Positions 50,364-59,254 of a stretch of DNA of 64,000 nucleotides are shown here, in pieces (within the stretch, counting starts at the first letter, position 1; every line of letters begins with the position of its first letter). The DNA lies in IMG/VR virus record IMGVR_UViG_3300005613_000030, positions 1-64,000 of that record; one strand, 5' to 3'. The DNA is from a virus. A program made the translations under genes and the position numbers. The notes below the pieces were generated by a model. The model was not told the DNA's origin, made no database searches, and worked only from the letters and a program-made list of their open reading frames with translations.

Positions 50364-51575
50364 GTGATTATATATAAAATAACTAATCTAATTAATAACA
50401 AAATATATATAGGTCAAACAACACAGCCATTAAATTGTCGATGGAATGATCACTGTCATTCAAAAAGAAAAAATAACGCTATTACAAATGCTATTCGTAA
50501 ATATGGTAAAGATAATTTCTCAATAGAGGTGTTAGCAACAGTGTACAAAACTGACGATTTAAATAGATTAGAGAAATTTTATATAGAAGAGTTTAACTCT
50601 TTGGCACCTAAAGGTTACAATCTTAAAACTGGTGGTCAAGATCACAATCGATACACAGATGAAAGTAAAAAGAAAATGAGCAGTGCTAGAATTGGTACTA
50701 CTATGCCAATTGATGTACGTAAAAAAATAAGTAAAACACACAAACAAAGATTTAAAGATAATCCGTTATTATCACAGCAGAGAAGTGAAATGGTAAAAAA
50801 AGCATGGACAGATCCACAATACCGAATAAATAAGAGTATTAAGCAAAAAGAATATTGGTCTGATGACATTAATCGTAAACGGCATAGTGCAATAGGGAAA
50901 CAACTTGTTTCTGATCCTGAATACTTAAAAAAAGTTAGCAATGGTGTTAAGAAGGCACAACAACGCCCAGAGGTAAAACAACGCATGGAACAATTTTATA
51001 AAACTAAATGTAAAAAAGTTATCAATGATTTACAAGAAATATTTGATTCAATTAAGGATGCTGCAGAGGCATATGGTATTCAATCATCTTCAATCACAAA
51101 ACAAATTCAAGGTGAATACAAAACAGCTGGTAAAAGAACTTGGAAATACTTAGATGACCGTCAAACAGTGTACATGTTAATTGGAGCTCCAGCATCAGGT
51201 AAGTCATGGGTAGCAAATCAATTATTAGATCAATACGATTACGTATCGTATGATAAAAATCGTAAAAAAGACCATTTACAATTATTAGCTAATCCTTCTG
51301 ATAAAGATAAGTTATACGATCCGACATTTAAAATTAGTACAATGATCAGACGACATTCAGATGAATTTAATTTTATTATAGTATGTATTCACGAATCGGA
51401 AGATGTATTACGAGATCGTATAGCAAGTCGAAATGGTCAATGGACCGACACAATATTAAAGCGAAATGAGCAAGTTCGTAAACGATATGAGAAATATGGA
51501 AATGGTGGGATTATTGGCACGTCTAATGAAGTATTAGAATATTTAAAATCGTTAAATAGAGTAAAAGATGAATAA
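50364..51575 (+). CDS. GIY-YIG homing endonuclease fused to P-loop kinase/ATPase
   Basis: 403 residues, GTG start with AAGGAG 5 bases upstream. Residues 1-95 are a GIY-YIG nuclease (IIYKITN, KIYIGQT, LEKFYIEEF, GYNLKTGG). Residues 95-265 hold NUMOD3-like repeats and a NUMOD1-like helix ending GKRTWKYL. From residue 268 a second protein begins: VYMLIGAPASGKS (Walker A), SYDKNRKK, IIVCIHES and RIASRNG, an AAA_33/polynucleotide-kinase-like fold of about 135 residues. An internal ATG at 51174 sits at the start of the kinase domain. It looks as though a homing gene inserted in frame upstream of a kinase gene and kept both active. Confidence 0.8.
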   Translation: MIIYKITNLINNKIYIGQTTQPLNCRWNDHCHSKRKNNAITNAIRKYGKDNFSIEVLATVYKTDDLNRLEKFYIEEFNSLAPKGYNLKTGGQDHNRYTDESKKKMSSARIGTTMPIDVRKKISKTHKQRFKDNPLLSQQRSEMVKKAWTDPQYRINKSIKQKEYWSDDINRKRHSAIGKQLVSDPEYLKKVSNGVKKAQQRPEVKQRMEQFYKTKCKKVINDLQEIFDSIKDAAEAYGIQSSSITKQIQGEYKTAGKRTWKYLDDRQTVYMLIGAPASGKSWVANQLLDQYDYVSYDKNRKKDHLQLLANPSDKDKLYDPTFKISTMIRRHSDEFNFIIVCIHESEDVLRDRIASRNGQWTDTILKRNEQVRKRYEKYGNGGIIGTSNEVLEYLKSLNRVKDE

Positions 51576-52224
51576 ATCAGAACACATAATTAAACGTTAT
51601 GAAAATGGACTAGTTCAATATGAACAGTGGCTAGTTAATGATCAGTTTCATAGAGTTGATGGCCCAGCTTATATTAGTTACCATAAAAATGGGCAAGTTA
51701 AATGTGAACAGTGGCATGTTAACAGCCAGTTACATAGAGTTGATGGCCCAGCTTATATTAATTACTACGAAAATGGACAAGTTAGTTGTGAACAGTGGCG
51801 TGTTAACGACCAGTTGCATCGAGTTGATGGCCCAGCTTATATTAGTTACTACAGTGATGGTGAGGTTGAATATAAACAGTGGTATGTTAACGACAAGCGG
51901 CATAGAGTTGATGGTCCAGCTTATATTAGTTACTATGAAAATGGACTAGTTGGATGTGAGCAGTGGCGTGTTAACGACCAGTTTCATCGAGTTGATGGCC
52001 CAGCTTGTATTAGTTACTATGAAAATGGACTAGTTAGATGTGAGCAGTGGCGTGTTAACGACCAGTTGCATCGAGTTGATGGCCCAGCTTATATTGGTTA
52101 CTACAAAAATGGGCAAGTTAAATGTGAAGAGTGGAGAGTTAACGGTAAGCAATTAACTAACGAACAAATAGAAGAAATCAAATGGAGTTTACAATTTAAC
52201 AAAGACTTAGAAGAGATACTGTAG
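51568..52224 (+). CDS. MORN-like repeat protein (YwqK-type)
   Basis: 218 residues, overlapping the fusion gene by 8 bases. Residues 26-193 are six exact-length 28-residue repeats with the core HRVDGPAYISYYENGQV, C-E-QW-x-VN; half a repeat precedes them. This is the MORN-like pattern of proteins annotated as YwqK-family antitoxins, built of beta-hairpins. The end is a helix (EQIEEIKWSLQFNKDL). No partner toxin is evident, so the function is open. Adhesion or immunity roles are speculative. Confidence 0.7.
   Translation: MNKSEHIIKRYENGLVQYEQWLVNDQFHRVDGPAYISYHKNGQVKCEQWHVNSQLHRVDGPAYINYYENGQVSCEQWRVNDQLHRVDGPAYISYYSDGEVEYKQWYVNDKRHRVDGPAYISYYENGLVGCEQWRVNDQFHRVDGPACISYYENGLVRCEQWRVNDQLHRVDGPAYIGYYKNGQVKCEEWRVNGKQLTNEQIEEIKWSLQFNKDLEEIL
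51643..52146 (+). repeat. Six tandem 84-bp coding repeats
   Basis: Six units of 84 bp (28 codons) in register, very similar at the DNA level (CATAGAGTTGATGGCCCAGC recurring with few changes). They encode the MORN-like repeats. Confidence 0.9.
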
Positions 52225-52249
52225 AAACTGAAATTTATTTTTAAAATAG

Positions 52250-52255
52250 TATAAT
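52250..52255 (+). promoter_or_regulatory. TATAAT promoter
   Basis: TAGTATAAT, 30 bases before the ATG at 52286; AAAGGAG is the SD. Confidence 0.5.
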
Positions 52256-52285
52256 CATATTAAATATTAACATCAAAGGAGTTTT

Positions 52286-52525
52286 ATGCAGGCAGCAAAT
52301 AAAGAAGCAATATTAAAGTATTTACAAGATTTAACTGAAGTAGCACTTAAACATGGTATTATAATGGGGCAAGATTTAGCAACCATAAGTCAAACCCCTG
52401 ATATGGGTTTACAAATTGGATGGGATGTAACAACACAAGAATATGTTGCAGTAGATAGCACTGGAGAATATAGAAATTCTACTTCTATTAATGTATCAGA
52501 CGATACAGATACTGAAACACCATAA
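52286..52525 (+). CDS. Small hypothetical protein
   Basis: 79 residues, strong SD. A helix (NKEAILKYLQDLTEVALKHG), a small strand region (GLQIGWDVTTQEYVAVDS) and an acidic Asp/Thr/Glu tail. Unrecognised. Has its own promoter. Confidence 0.55.
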   Translation: MQAANKEAILKYLQDLTEVALKHGIIMGQDLATISQTPDMGLQIGWDVTTQEYVAVDSTGEYRNSTSINVSDDTDTETP

Positions 52526-52620
52526 ATTGTATTGTGGTAAGTGATAACTTAATTTATTTAGATATTAAAGATATTTTTAATCTAATAGTAATAAAATTAA
52601 AATCTTAAAGGTTATTGCTG

Positions 52621-52797
52621 ATGAAAAATGACAATAATAAAAATCAATGTGAACAATGTAAAAAGAAATCGTCAGAATTATATGCAACAAATGCACATAC
52701 ACCATATTGTGTTTTTTTATGTAGAAAATGTTATATAAAGAAACATGGTCAAGATGACTTCAATGAGTTTAATAAGTATGACACACACGATGATTAG
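52621..52797 (+). CDS. Small zinc-finger protein
   Basis: 58 residues from the ATG at 52621 (AAAGG upstream); an upstream TTG is less likely. CEQCKKK ... CVFLCRKC gives a four-Cys zinc ribbon, with a polar acidic tail. Role unknown; small ribbons of this type often bind nucleic acid or host proteins. Confidence 0.5.
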   Translation: MKNDNNKNQCEQCKKKSSELYATNAHTPYCVFLCRKCYIKKHGQDDFNEFNKYDTHDD

Positions 52798-52816
52798 TTT
52801 ACACCATAAATAATGG

Positions 52817-52822
52817 TATAAT
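52817..52822 (+). promoter_or_regulatory. TATAAT promoter
   Basis: ATGGTATAAT, 16 bases before the ATG at 52839; AAGGA is the SD. Confidence 0.5.
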
Positions 52823-52838
52823 ATTTTAAGGAAACTTT

Positions 52839-53222
52839 ATGTCAAATGATCTAAAAGCAATTGCTCAACTTATTTGTAATCGACATGGGTATGAGATACA
52901 ACATGAAACAGAAAAGTCGATCTGTTTATCTCTTAAAGATAAAATTGCACGTATTGTAATAGTAGACAAAGATAATAATGCAAATGAATTAGATGTGACT
53001 TTTAGTTTAATAGTTCCACCATCTGAATCAGCTACTTTAATGCAGACATTAAATAAAATGTTATATGTTATAAATGTTAATCAAGATTTTTACTGTGCTC
53101 AAAATAAAAAAATATATCAAGGTGAAGACGCCATAACACAATATCAAGATGATATATATGCAGAGATAGAAGTAACGAAATATAAAAGCAGTTTTGATGA
53201 TGGAAAATATACTATTCAATAA
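52839..53222 (+). CDS. Hypothetical protein
   Basis: A 127-residue alpha/beta protein: N-terminal helix, strands KIARIVIVDKD and ELDVTFSLIVPP, a central helix, and C-terminal strands. No family recognised. It is the first gene of a unit leading to the diphosphohydrolase-like and A1-like genes. Confidence 0.55.
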   Translation: MSNDLKAIAQLICNRHGYEIQHETEKSICLSLKDKIARIVIVDKDNNANELDVTFSLIVPPSESATLMQTLNKMLYVINVNQDFYCAQNKKIYQGEDAITQYQDDIYAEIEVTKYKSSFDDGKYTIQ

Positions 53223-53233
53223 AAAGGGATACT

Positions 53234-53716
53234 ATGGAAGAGATTGTTATAAATTGTAAATGCTTAGATTGCGGTTTGCAATATATGAGTAAAGATATAG
53301 AATCTACCTGTGTATGCGGTAGTACAAATCATGAAGTAATTAATGATTTTGGAAAAGTTAAAAAAAATTCTAATGAAATAGATGGTAATGCTCAAAGATT
53401 TAATGATAATAAACTAATGATGAATCTTGTTCCTGTATCAGCTGTTAATTCACTAGCACGGGTATTAACGTATGGTGCTAAAAAATATGATGCTGATAAC
53501 TGGAGAAGAGGTTTTAATTATAGTGTTCCATATGCATGCTTAATGCGCCATATGATGGCATTTTGGGATGGTGAAGATATAGATCCAGAATCAGGGCTAT
53601 CTCACCTAGATCATGCTATAGCTAATTTAGCAATGCTAATTGAATTTGAACGTGAATGTCCACATCTAGATGATCGTTGGACGACACGCGTAAAACAGAA
53701 TAAGGCAGAGAAATGA
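53234..53716 (+). CDS. dATP/dGTP diphosphohydrolase-like protein (MazG-like fold) with zinc ribbon
   Basis: 160 residues, SD AAGGGA. N-terminal Cys pairs (CKCLDCGLQ...CVCGS) look like a zinc ribbon. The main domain has QRFNDNKLMMNLVPVSAVNSLARVLTYGAKKYDADNW, CLMRHMMAFWDGEDIDPESGLSHLDHAIANLAML, matching phage dATP/dGTP diphosphohydrolase-type proteins (DUF5664). Such MazG-like enzymes hydrolyse purine dNTPs to the monophosphates. It overlaps the next gene by 4 bases (ATGA). The reaction is inferred from the family. Confidence 0.7.
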   Translation: MEEIVINCKCLDCGLQYMSKDIESTCVCGSTNHEVINDFGKVKKNSNEIDGNAQRFNDNKLMMNLVPVSAVNSLARVLTYGAKKYDADNWRRGFNYSVPYACLMRHMMAFWDGEDIDPESGLSHLDHAIANLAMLIEFERECPHLDDRWTTRVKQNKAEK

Positions 53717-55392
53717 AAAAAATAGCAAAAAAATCTAAGAAGACCGTAGTTAAAATTGCTTCAAAAGCAGAAGCAAAAAAGATAATTAAGAAAAAAGCTT
53801 CTGAAAAAAAGAAAGCAATTCGTCGAGATTACGCTAAACTACGTAAAAAGATGAAATCTGATCTTAGCATGGAAGACTTTACATTGAACACACAGTATAC
53901 AATTGATATGTTAAAGTATCACTGGGGGTCATTAGCTGCATTAGATAAGGCAGCACGAATAAAATACCCTAATATGTTTTCAGATGTTAGAATTGAAAAT
54001 ATAATATCTCCCAAGAAACGAAAAGCTCTTAGATCTACTATTGCTAAAAATCAACGATTTTTTATTACTACTGCTGTAACTAGTTGTGATTTAGATGTTA
54101 CTGCTTATAAAACAGCTAAATACTACTGTAAAAAAAATAACGCAAAAATGTTGATACTTGTGTCGTCTGATCCTGCTCATAACTTAGATAAAGACTCATT
54201 AGGTCGAATTGATAAGCGATTAACAGAAGAATATATTGTTGTAGAAGATTCCACATTAAATTCAAATTTATTCTTATCTACTATTAAGTTATCTGCAAAA
54301 CAAATTGATCCAATAACTGGATTGAGTCGAATTGGTCAACGCGATGGTTCTTTTATTTTTGCATCACCGAAACAACGATTAAAAGGTACAGCAGTATCAA
54401 ATCAAAAAATGCCACATTTTTTAATGACCACTGGTGCAATTACATTACCAGATTACTCCTCTACTAATTATATGTCTAATCGTACGGCTGTTATTGCAGA
54501 TAGTGACCATGTGATGGGTGGAGTAATTGTTGAAGTTGTTGATGATACTTATTTTCATTTTAGGCAAGTTCAGTTTGATAGTAAAGGTAAATTTATTGAT
54601 TTAGGTATTGAATATTCTAGTAGAGGTACTAAAAAAGTAGCACCAGAAGCTTTTGTATTAGGTGATTGGCATGCAGGTGATACATCACCAATTGCTAAAC
54701 GGTGTTGGCAAGAAGTATGTGAACAGCTTAAGCCTAAAAGTATTATATTGCATGATTTATTCAATGGAATGTCAATAAATCATCATATTGATAACAATAT
54801 TGTAACACGTGCACAAATCGCTAAACAAGGATTATTAGATCTAGGCATGGAATTACAGCATGTACGAGATGATTTAAATGAATTATCTACGTGGGTAAAT
54901 AAATTAGTTATCGTTAAATCTAATCACGATGAATTTTTATCTAGATACTTAGAAGAAGCTAGATATGCAAAAGATCCGCATAATCATGCAGTTAGTCTTA
55001 AGTTAGCTGATGCTATGGTTAATGACGGTAAGGATCCTTTAAAATTTGCGATTGTTGAGCTTTATGGTTTAAAGCGGTCTAATAAAATTAAATGGTTAGA
55101 GCGTGATGAAGACTATAAAGTAGCTAGAATACAATGCGGTAATCATGGAGATAAGGGTGCTAATGGTGCTAGAGGATCAATCAAGAGCATGGAAGATGCA
55201 TATGGCGATTCGGTATCTGGGCACTCTCATAGTCCAGAGATATTAAGAGGTGCATGGAAAACTGGTACTTCGACTCATTTAAAATTATTATATAATAAAG
55301 GACCAAGCTCATGGATGCAAACATCATGTCTAATATATCCAAACGGCTCGAGACAATTGATCAGTGTGATCAACGGTTATTGGAAACTTTAG
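53713..55392 (+). CDS. T5 A1-like calcineurin-type phosphoesterase
   Basis: 559 residues. A Lys-rich, probably DNA-binding N-terminus (about 60 residues), then a middle domain and a metallophosphoesterase region with GDWHAGD (317-323), ILHDLFNG, VIVKSNHDE (SNHD at 403-406) and SGHSHSP (GHSH at 503-506), the Mre11-like metal motifs. Size and order resemble the pre-early A1 protein of phage T5, implicated in host DNA degradation and control of DNA entry. This is a family-level inference. A second Mre11-type protein exists at 33528. Confidence 0.6.
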   Translation: MKKIAKKSKKTVVKIASKAEAKKIIKKKASEKKKAIRRDYAKLRKKMKSDLSMEDFTLNTQYTIDMLKYHWGSLAALDKAARIKYPNMFSDVRIENIISPKKRKALRSTIAKNQRFFITTAVTSCDLDVTAYKTAKYYCKKNNAKMLILVSSDPAHNLDKDSLGRIDKRLTEEYIVVEDSTLNSNLFLSTIKLSAKQIDPITGLSRIGQRDGSFIFASPKQRLKGTAVSNQKMPHFLMTTGAITLPDYSSTNYMSNRTAVIADSDHVMGGVIVEVVDDTYFHFRQVQFDSKGKFIDLGIEYSSRGTKKVAPEAFVLGDWHAGDTSPIAKRCWQEVCEQLKPKSIILHDLFNGMSINHHIDNNIVTRAQIAKQGLLDLGMELQHVRDDLNELSTWVNKLVIVKSNHDEFLSRYLEEARYAKDPHNHAVSLKLADAMVNDGKDPLKFAIVELYGLKRSNKIKWLERDEDYKVARIQCGNHGDKGANGARGSIKSMEDAYGDSVSGHSHSPEILRGAWKTGTSTHLKLLYNKGPSSWMQTSCLIYPNGSRQLISVINGYWKL

Positions 55393-55667
55393 TGAGTAAT
55401 TTGGAGTATATGAATGCTCCTAATATTGGTAAATTTAAAGGGTATAATGTGCGATATAAGCTGTTAAAGATATTTAAAACTTTAGGCTTATCGGTACCAA
55501 TTGAACAATCATTTTCAGCTGGCACACCTGTATACATAGATGATAATGGCAATTTATCTGCAACTCCAGCTATAAAAGCTAATAATATAGTTATTCAAGT
55601 TGGTATAGCTTCTGGCTGTGAAGATCAAATTATTATTCAACCTCAAATAATATCTTTTAATTATTAA
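55311..55667 (+). CDS. Hypothetical protein overlapping the A1-like gene
   Basis: 118 residues from the ATG at 55311, with AAAGGA 8 bases upstream; the overlap of 82 bases with the previous gene is long. A later ATG at 55410 has GGAG too close. The first 65 residues are helical, the rest a small beta domain (GTPVYIDDNGNLSATP, NNIVIQVGIA). This last part resembles phage decoration/trimerisation domains with a YID-x-GN pattern. Start uncertain. Confidence 0.5.
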   Translation: MDANIMSNISKRLETIDQCDQRLLETLVSNLEYMNAPNIGKFKGYNVRYKLLKIFKTLGLSVPIEQSFSAGTPVYIDDNGNLSATPAIKANNIVIQVGIASGCEDQIIIQPQIISFNY

Positions 55668-55701
55668 CAGATATTTCTAGTCTGTTAACACTCAGATATG
55701 G

Positions 55702-55707
55702 TATAAT
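55702..55707 (+). promoter_or_regulatory. TATAAT promoter before virion gene group
   Basis: ATGGTATAAT (extended -10), 34 bases before the ATG at 55742; AGGAG is the SD. It probably drives 55742 to 60680. Confidence 0.5.
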
Positions 55708-55741
55708 AATTCTTATAGTTTTAGTAATTATAGGAGTTATT

Positions 55742-56074
55742 ATGTCTGTCCCCAAATCATCAATAAGAAAAGTTTACTCTAACAATGTCAATGATATAGC
55801 ACAAGGTCTTAACGGAATTGTATTTCCGGGAGATGTTATTACTGATGATATTAGTGCTGCAGGTGTTAGTGTTGGTAAAGGTAATATCTGTCGAATAGAA
55901 GTCGGTGGTGCTGATATTTATGTCGCTTTTGGTGATAAAGATATAGCTGCTGTAGATGTTAATACTAGTCCGGCATTAAAATTAAAAGCTAATACTATAT
56001 ATCATGTGTTATCTTCTGATTTATATATACGCGCAAGTGTTAATCCGATTAGAGTAGAAGTTATTTATACTTAA
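55742..56074 (+). CDS. Small beta-rich virion-like protein
   Basis: 110 residues, SD AGGAG. All-beta in appearance with DIYVAFGD, HVLSSDLYIRAS and IRVEVIYT. It resembles small head or neck proteins with a jelly-roll pattern, and opens the head-completion gene group. Unrecognised at family level. Confidence 0.5.
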   Translation: MSVPKSSIRKVYSNNVNDIAQGLNGIVFPGDVITDDISAAGVSVGKGNICRIEVGGADIYVAFGDKDIAAVDVNTSPALKLKANTIYHVLSSDLYIRASVNPIRVEVIYT

Positions 56075-56089
56075 TATATGGAGTAATTA

Positions 56090-57145
56090 ATGAAGATTGA
56101 TAGCTTTAGAGAATTATTAATTAAAAAAGCACATGATAAAAATCTTCAAACTCTTATTAAGCATGCTAAAGATGATTTCTTAGTAATGAGTTTGTTAGAA
56201 TCGTTAGAAAAGATGGCTCGCTGGTCGACTCATAGAAATGCTAATTCTGCAGTCCAGCACTTTGGTGCTGAAGTAGATCCCGAATTACACCCTAAGATGA
56301 TCCATGATGCTGTTAGTCATCATGCATCACAATATAAAGCAGCATTGAACGCGAAAAATGACGCAGTTGCTAATAAGCATGCACGTCAGCTTTTTAAGTA
56401 TATGCATTTTTTACATAAATTAACTGATGATGGTGGGGTTAATCATACCGATGGCGCGTTAAAAGTAGAAGCCGTTGATCCTAAGCCATGGGAAAGAAGT
56501 AAATACAGCACTGTAAATGATAAAACAGGTAAATTTAAAACAGACACTAAAGGATGGAGTAGAGACTCTACAGATTACTCTTTTCTAAAAGGTGCACCAC
56601 ACGAAGCTTACAAAACTGAAGTAAGTCGTCATGGCCATAATGAGGCATATCCATTAGAGCAGATCAAAGTTAACGGTAAACATCTTCATATTGAGGATCC
56701 ACAAGAGTTTAGTGGACAATATGAATCACATCCATTTGACAATCATCCTATTTTACAAAAACCAGCTGGCTCAAGAACTAGTCATTATGCAATGCCATCT
56801 CGTGCTCATACTGAAGATCATCATCACGCATACTTAGAAGGCGTTGATGAGTTTCATAATAGTCCACATATGGATACTTTTTTTGATAAACATGAGAAAT
56901 TAGAATCAGAAAATCCAGAAGCATATGCAGCAAGAGGTTCAAAACCTAGTGATAAAGTGCATGCACCTATAGATAATCCATTAGATTTTTCTTCTAAACC
57001 TAAAGATATCGCCCCAGCTAAATCTCCAGTTACTGAGCAAAAAGCTGCTGCTCCAGCGCAGAAACCTACAAAAGCAGCTGCTGTAGATATAGAGAGTTTA
57101 CCACCAGATATTGCTAAAATGCTGAAAGATAGAGGGCTTATATAA
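56090..57145 (+). CDS. His-rich hypothetical virion-associated protein
   Basis: 351 residues, SD TGGAG. Helical N-terminus, then a His-rich middle (HHASQYKA, EDHHHAYLEG, PHMDTFFDKHEK) with a small strand region (LEQIKVNGKHLHIED), and an Ala/Pro/Lys-rich C-terminus ending LPPDIAKMLKDRG. The TAATG junction couples it to the next gene. No family known; the region suggests an internal head protein or structural accessory. Confidence 0.5.
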   Translation: MKIDSFRELLIKKAHDKNLQTLIKHAKDDFLVMSLLESLEKMARWSTHRNANSAVQHFGAEVDPELHPKMIHDAVSHHASQYKAALNAKNDAVANKHARQLFKYMHFLHKLTDDGGVNHTDGALKVEAVDPKPWERSKYSTVNDKTGKFKTDTKGWSRDSTDYSFLKGAPHEAYKTEVSRHGHNEAYPLEQIKVNGKHLHIEDPQEFSGQYESHPFDNHPILQKPAGSRTSHYAMPSRAHTEDHHHAYLEGVDEFHNSPHMDTFFDKHEKLESENPEAYAARGSKPSDKVHAPIDNPLDFSSKPKDIAPAKSPVTEQKAAAPAQKPTKAAAVDIESLPPDIAKMLKDRGLI

Positions 57146-58428
57146 TGAAAAAAATCATAAAAACATTAAGTGATATAAGAGATATCATTGTTAAAAACAA
57201 TGACTTTTTACAAGAAAACCCTGAAATTACAGCTGGCATTTTAAGTCAATTACAAAAAGCAATTGATGACGATGCAGATAGTTGGCTTAAAGAAAATGAT
57301 CCATCATATTCGGAAGACCAATATGACGATGACGATGACGATGAGTATGCTATTCCTGTAGATGAAGAAGGATCAGAAATGTTTGATACTGATATAGATG
57401 ATGAAGATATTGATGCAGACGATGAAGATGCTGAATATATTAGTCAAGCGCCAAAGCAGTATCAGGACATTGAATCTGAAGAGCCAACTGCTGAAGTTAA
57501 CGAACCTGTAACAGTGTCGGATAAGCCACAAGAAGAAGCGTCAGTTGATTTGCAAACGACACCTAAAAAGAAAACATCTTCTGGATACAGAGATTGGGAA
57601 CCTCAAAAACAGTATTCTGCAGAACATCAAGCGAGTATAGATGAGCACATGAAAAATGGATATTCGCACCGCGAAGCTGAAAGATTAGCCGGTGCATATC
57701 AAGGACCACATAACATTAAAGATGCCCTTAGCCATCAAGTAAAACCATCAGATATGTCTCCTAAAATGTTAGCGGAATTAAAAGAGTTAACTGGAGAATG
57801 GTTGGGGAATGCAAGACGCGTTTCATATGATAAAGCGTCTGCTGAAAAAAATCCTATTAAATATGCAAAAGGTAAAACTTTAAAAGCGCATGAAGAAGCT
57901 ATGGGTGATTATAAAACTGCATTAAAAGAATATCAAAATTCCGATGAACTGAAAAGTATGAAGATGAGAGATAGACATAAAGCAATTCAAAATTGGAAGA
58001 AAGAATACAAAGAACAAAACCCTGACTTTCATGGTAAGGCAGCAAGTGTTGCAACTGCTCATAGCACATCTAGTAATGAAGCTAGTCAAGCTAGAAAGCA
58101 ACTATTAGATGATCGATTGCATAGTATTGCAACTGCTGGGTTAAGTGATGGTGATAATCAAATGAATTTTCAAGAAGCTGCTCAACATGTGGGCGGTGGT
58201 AAAGCGGATGAGGGCTATATAGCATCGTCAATTAAAGACCCTGCTGCATCATTTGCACAAGCTAATCCTGATTATATGCAGAGTAAACAATTTAGAGATC
58301 GATTAAAAGGCGCATTACCGGAGGATGCTTTAAATAGATTGAAACATGTAGATAATGCTGCAAAGCACCAAGGTATTGAAAGACAACCAAAAATAAAGAA
58401 ACCTGGAGACGATAATGGCGAGAAGTAA
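57145..58428 (+). CDS. Acidic, low-complexity virion-associated protein
   Basis: 427 residues. After a helical start, residues 50-110 are dominated by Asp and Glu (YDDDDDDEYA, DIDDEDIDADDEDAEY); then a Lys/Gln-rich helical body with HREAERLAGAYQGP. It overlaps the next gene by 14 bases. No family recognised. Such proteins near connector genes can be internal head or ejection proteins, which is only a guess. Confidence 0.5.
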   Translation: MKKIIKTLSDIRDIIVKNNDFLQENPEITAGILSQLQKAIDDDADSWLKENDPSYSEDQYDDDDDDEYAIPVDEEGSEMFDTDIDDEDIDADDEDAEYISQAPKQYQDIESEEPTAEVNEPVTVSDKPQEEASVDLQTTPKKKTSSGYRDWEPQKQYSAEHQASIDEHMKNGYSHREAERLAGAYQGPHNIKDALSHQVKPSDMSPKMLAELKELTGEWLGNARRVSYDKASAEKNPIKYAKGKTLKAHEEAMGDYKTALKEYQNSDELKSMKMRDRHKAIQNWKKEYKEQNPDFHGKAASVATAHSTSSNEASQARKQLLDDRLHSIATAGLSDGDNQMNFQEAAQHVGGGKADEGYIASSIKDPAASFAQANPDYMQSKQFRDRLKGALPEDALNRLKHVDNAAKHQGIERQPKIKKPGDDNGEK

Positions 58429-59245
58429 AACACCAGAGCAAAGTCCTTGGCCTGCTAGATACACTAACCAAGAAGGTGATGTTAATAGATATACATCACT
58501 TCCGACTCCAACTGTGCTTAAAACTACAGCTTTATTTGGAATTCCATTGCGTAGTGCATTAACAGGTGAAGAAGTTACAGATGATGCACTACAACATTAT
58601 ATTAATGTCGCTATAGGTGAAATTGAAAGTGAATTTGATTTGTACATAAACCCCGTAGAATTCTATGATAGGTACGACTATGACGCAGAAATGTTTAGAC
58701 ATTCATTTGCCTTTCTTCAATTAAAGCATCCTAATGTGTTAGATGTTGATCAAGTTGATTTAAGTTTTAGTAATGAGCCTGATACTGAAATAGTAGAATT
58801 TCCGATGGAGTTTGTATATGTTAATCATCAAGAGGGTAATCTTCAACTCGTACCTGCATACGGTACTAGTTTTAGTGGGTTTTTATTATCTGCATTTTCT
58901 GGCGCTCAATATCATGCATTGAAAGCTACACTTCAAAACGGTGGAAAGTTCCCTGGCGGTATCTGGGTAAAATATAGATGTGGATTTAAAGAAGACGAAG
59001 TTCCAGCTGCAGTAGCAGGATTAATTGAGAGCTTGGCTGCATATAAATTACTTAGCATGTTAGGCCCAGTATTATTTCCTTTAAATTCTGTCGGTATTTC
59101 CATCGACGGAGTTAGTCAAAGTACCGGATCAATGGGACCACAATTCTTAGCAACAAGAATGGGTGATTTAGAGAAAATAATTGAAGCACAAAAGAATGCA
59201 GTTAGAGCAGCATTCCAAAGAGGCATTTTAGTGGATTTTATATAG
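58415..59245 (+). CDS. Head-tail connector/adaptor-like protein
   Basis: 276 residues, SD GGAGA. It begins with LTGEEVTDDALQHYINVAIGEIESEFDLYINP, the helical pattern of head-tail connectors of the HK97 gp6/SPP1 gp15 type, followed by a beta-rich central region and a helical C-terminus (AAVAGLIESLAAYKLLSMLGP, FLATRMGDLEKIIEAQKNAVRAAF). It likely docks under the portal. The neighbours are virion-like, which supports it. Confidence 0.6.
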   Translation: MARSKTPEQSPWPARYTNQEGDVNRYTSLPTPTVLKTTALFGIPLRSALTGEEVTDDALQHYINVAIGEIESEFDLYINPVEFYDRYDYDAEMFRHSFAFLQLKHPNVLDVDQVDLSFSNEPDTEIVEFPMEFVYVNHQEGNLQLVPAYGTSFSGFLLSAFSGAQYHALKATLQNGGKFPGGIWVKYRCGFKEDEVPAAVAGLIESLAAYKLLSMLGPVLFPLNSVGISIDGVSQSTGSMGPQFLATRMGDLEKIIEAQKNAVRAAFQRGILVDFI

Positions 59246-59254
59246 GGTACAGAT

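Noticed and set aside
51643-52146. 84-bp repeats as an iteron origin
   Set aside because: They are in perfect reading frame and encode MORN-like modules; no AT-rich unwinding element or initiator gene is next to them.
53234-53716. Z-genome (2-aminoadenine) phage
   Set aside because: A diphosphohydrolase-like gene is present, but no PurZ or DatZ was seen and the polymerase is C-family rather than the DpoZ A-family type.
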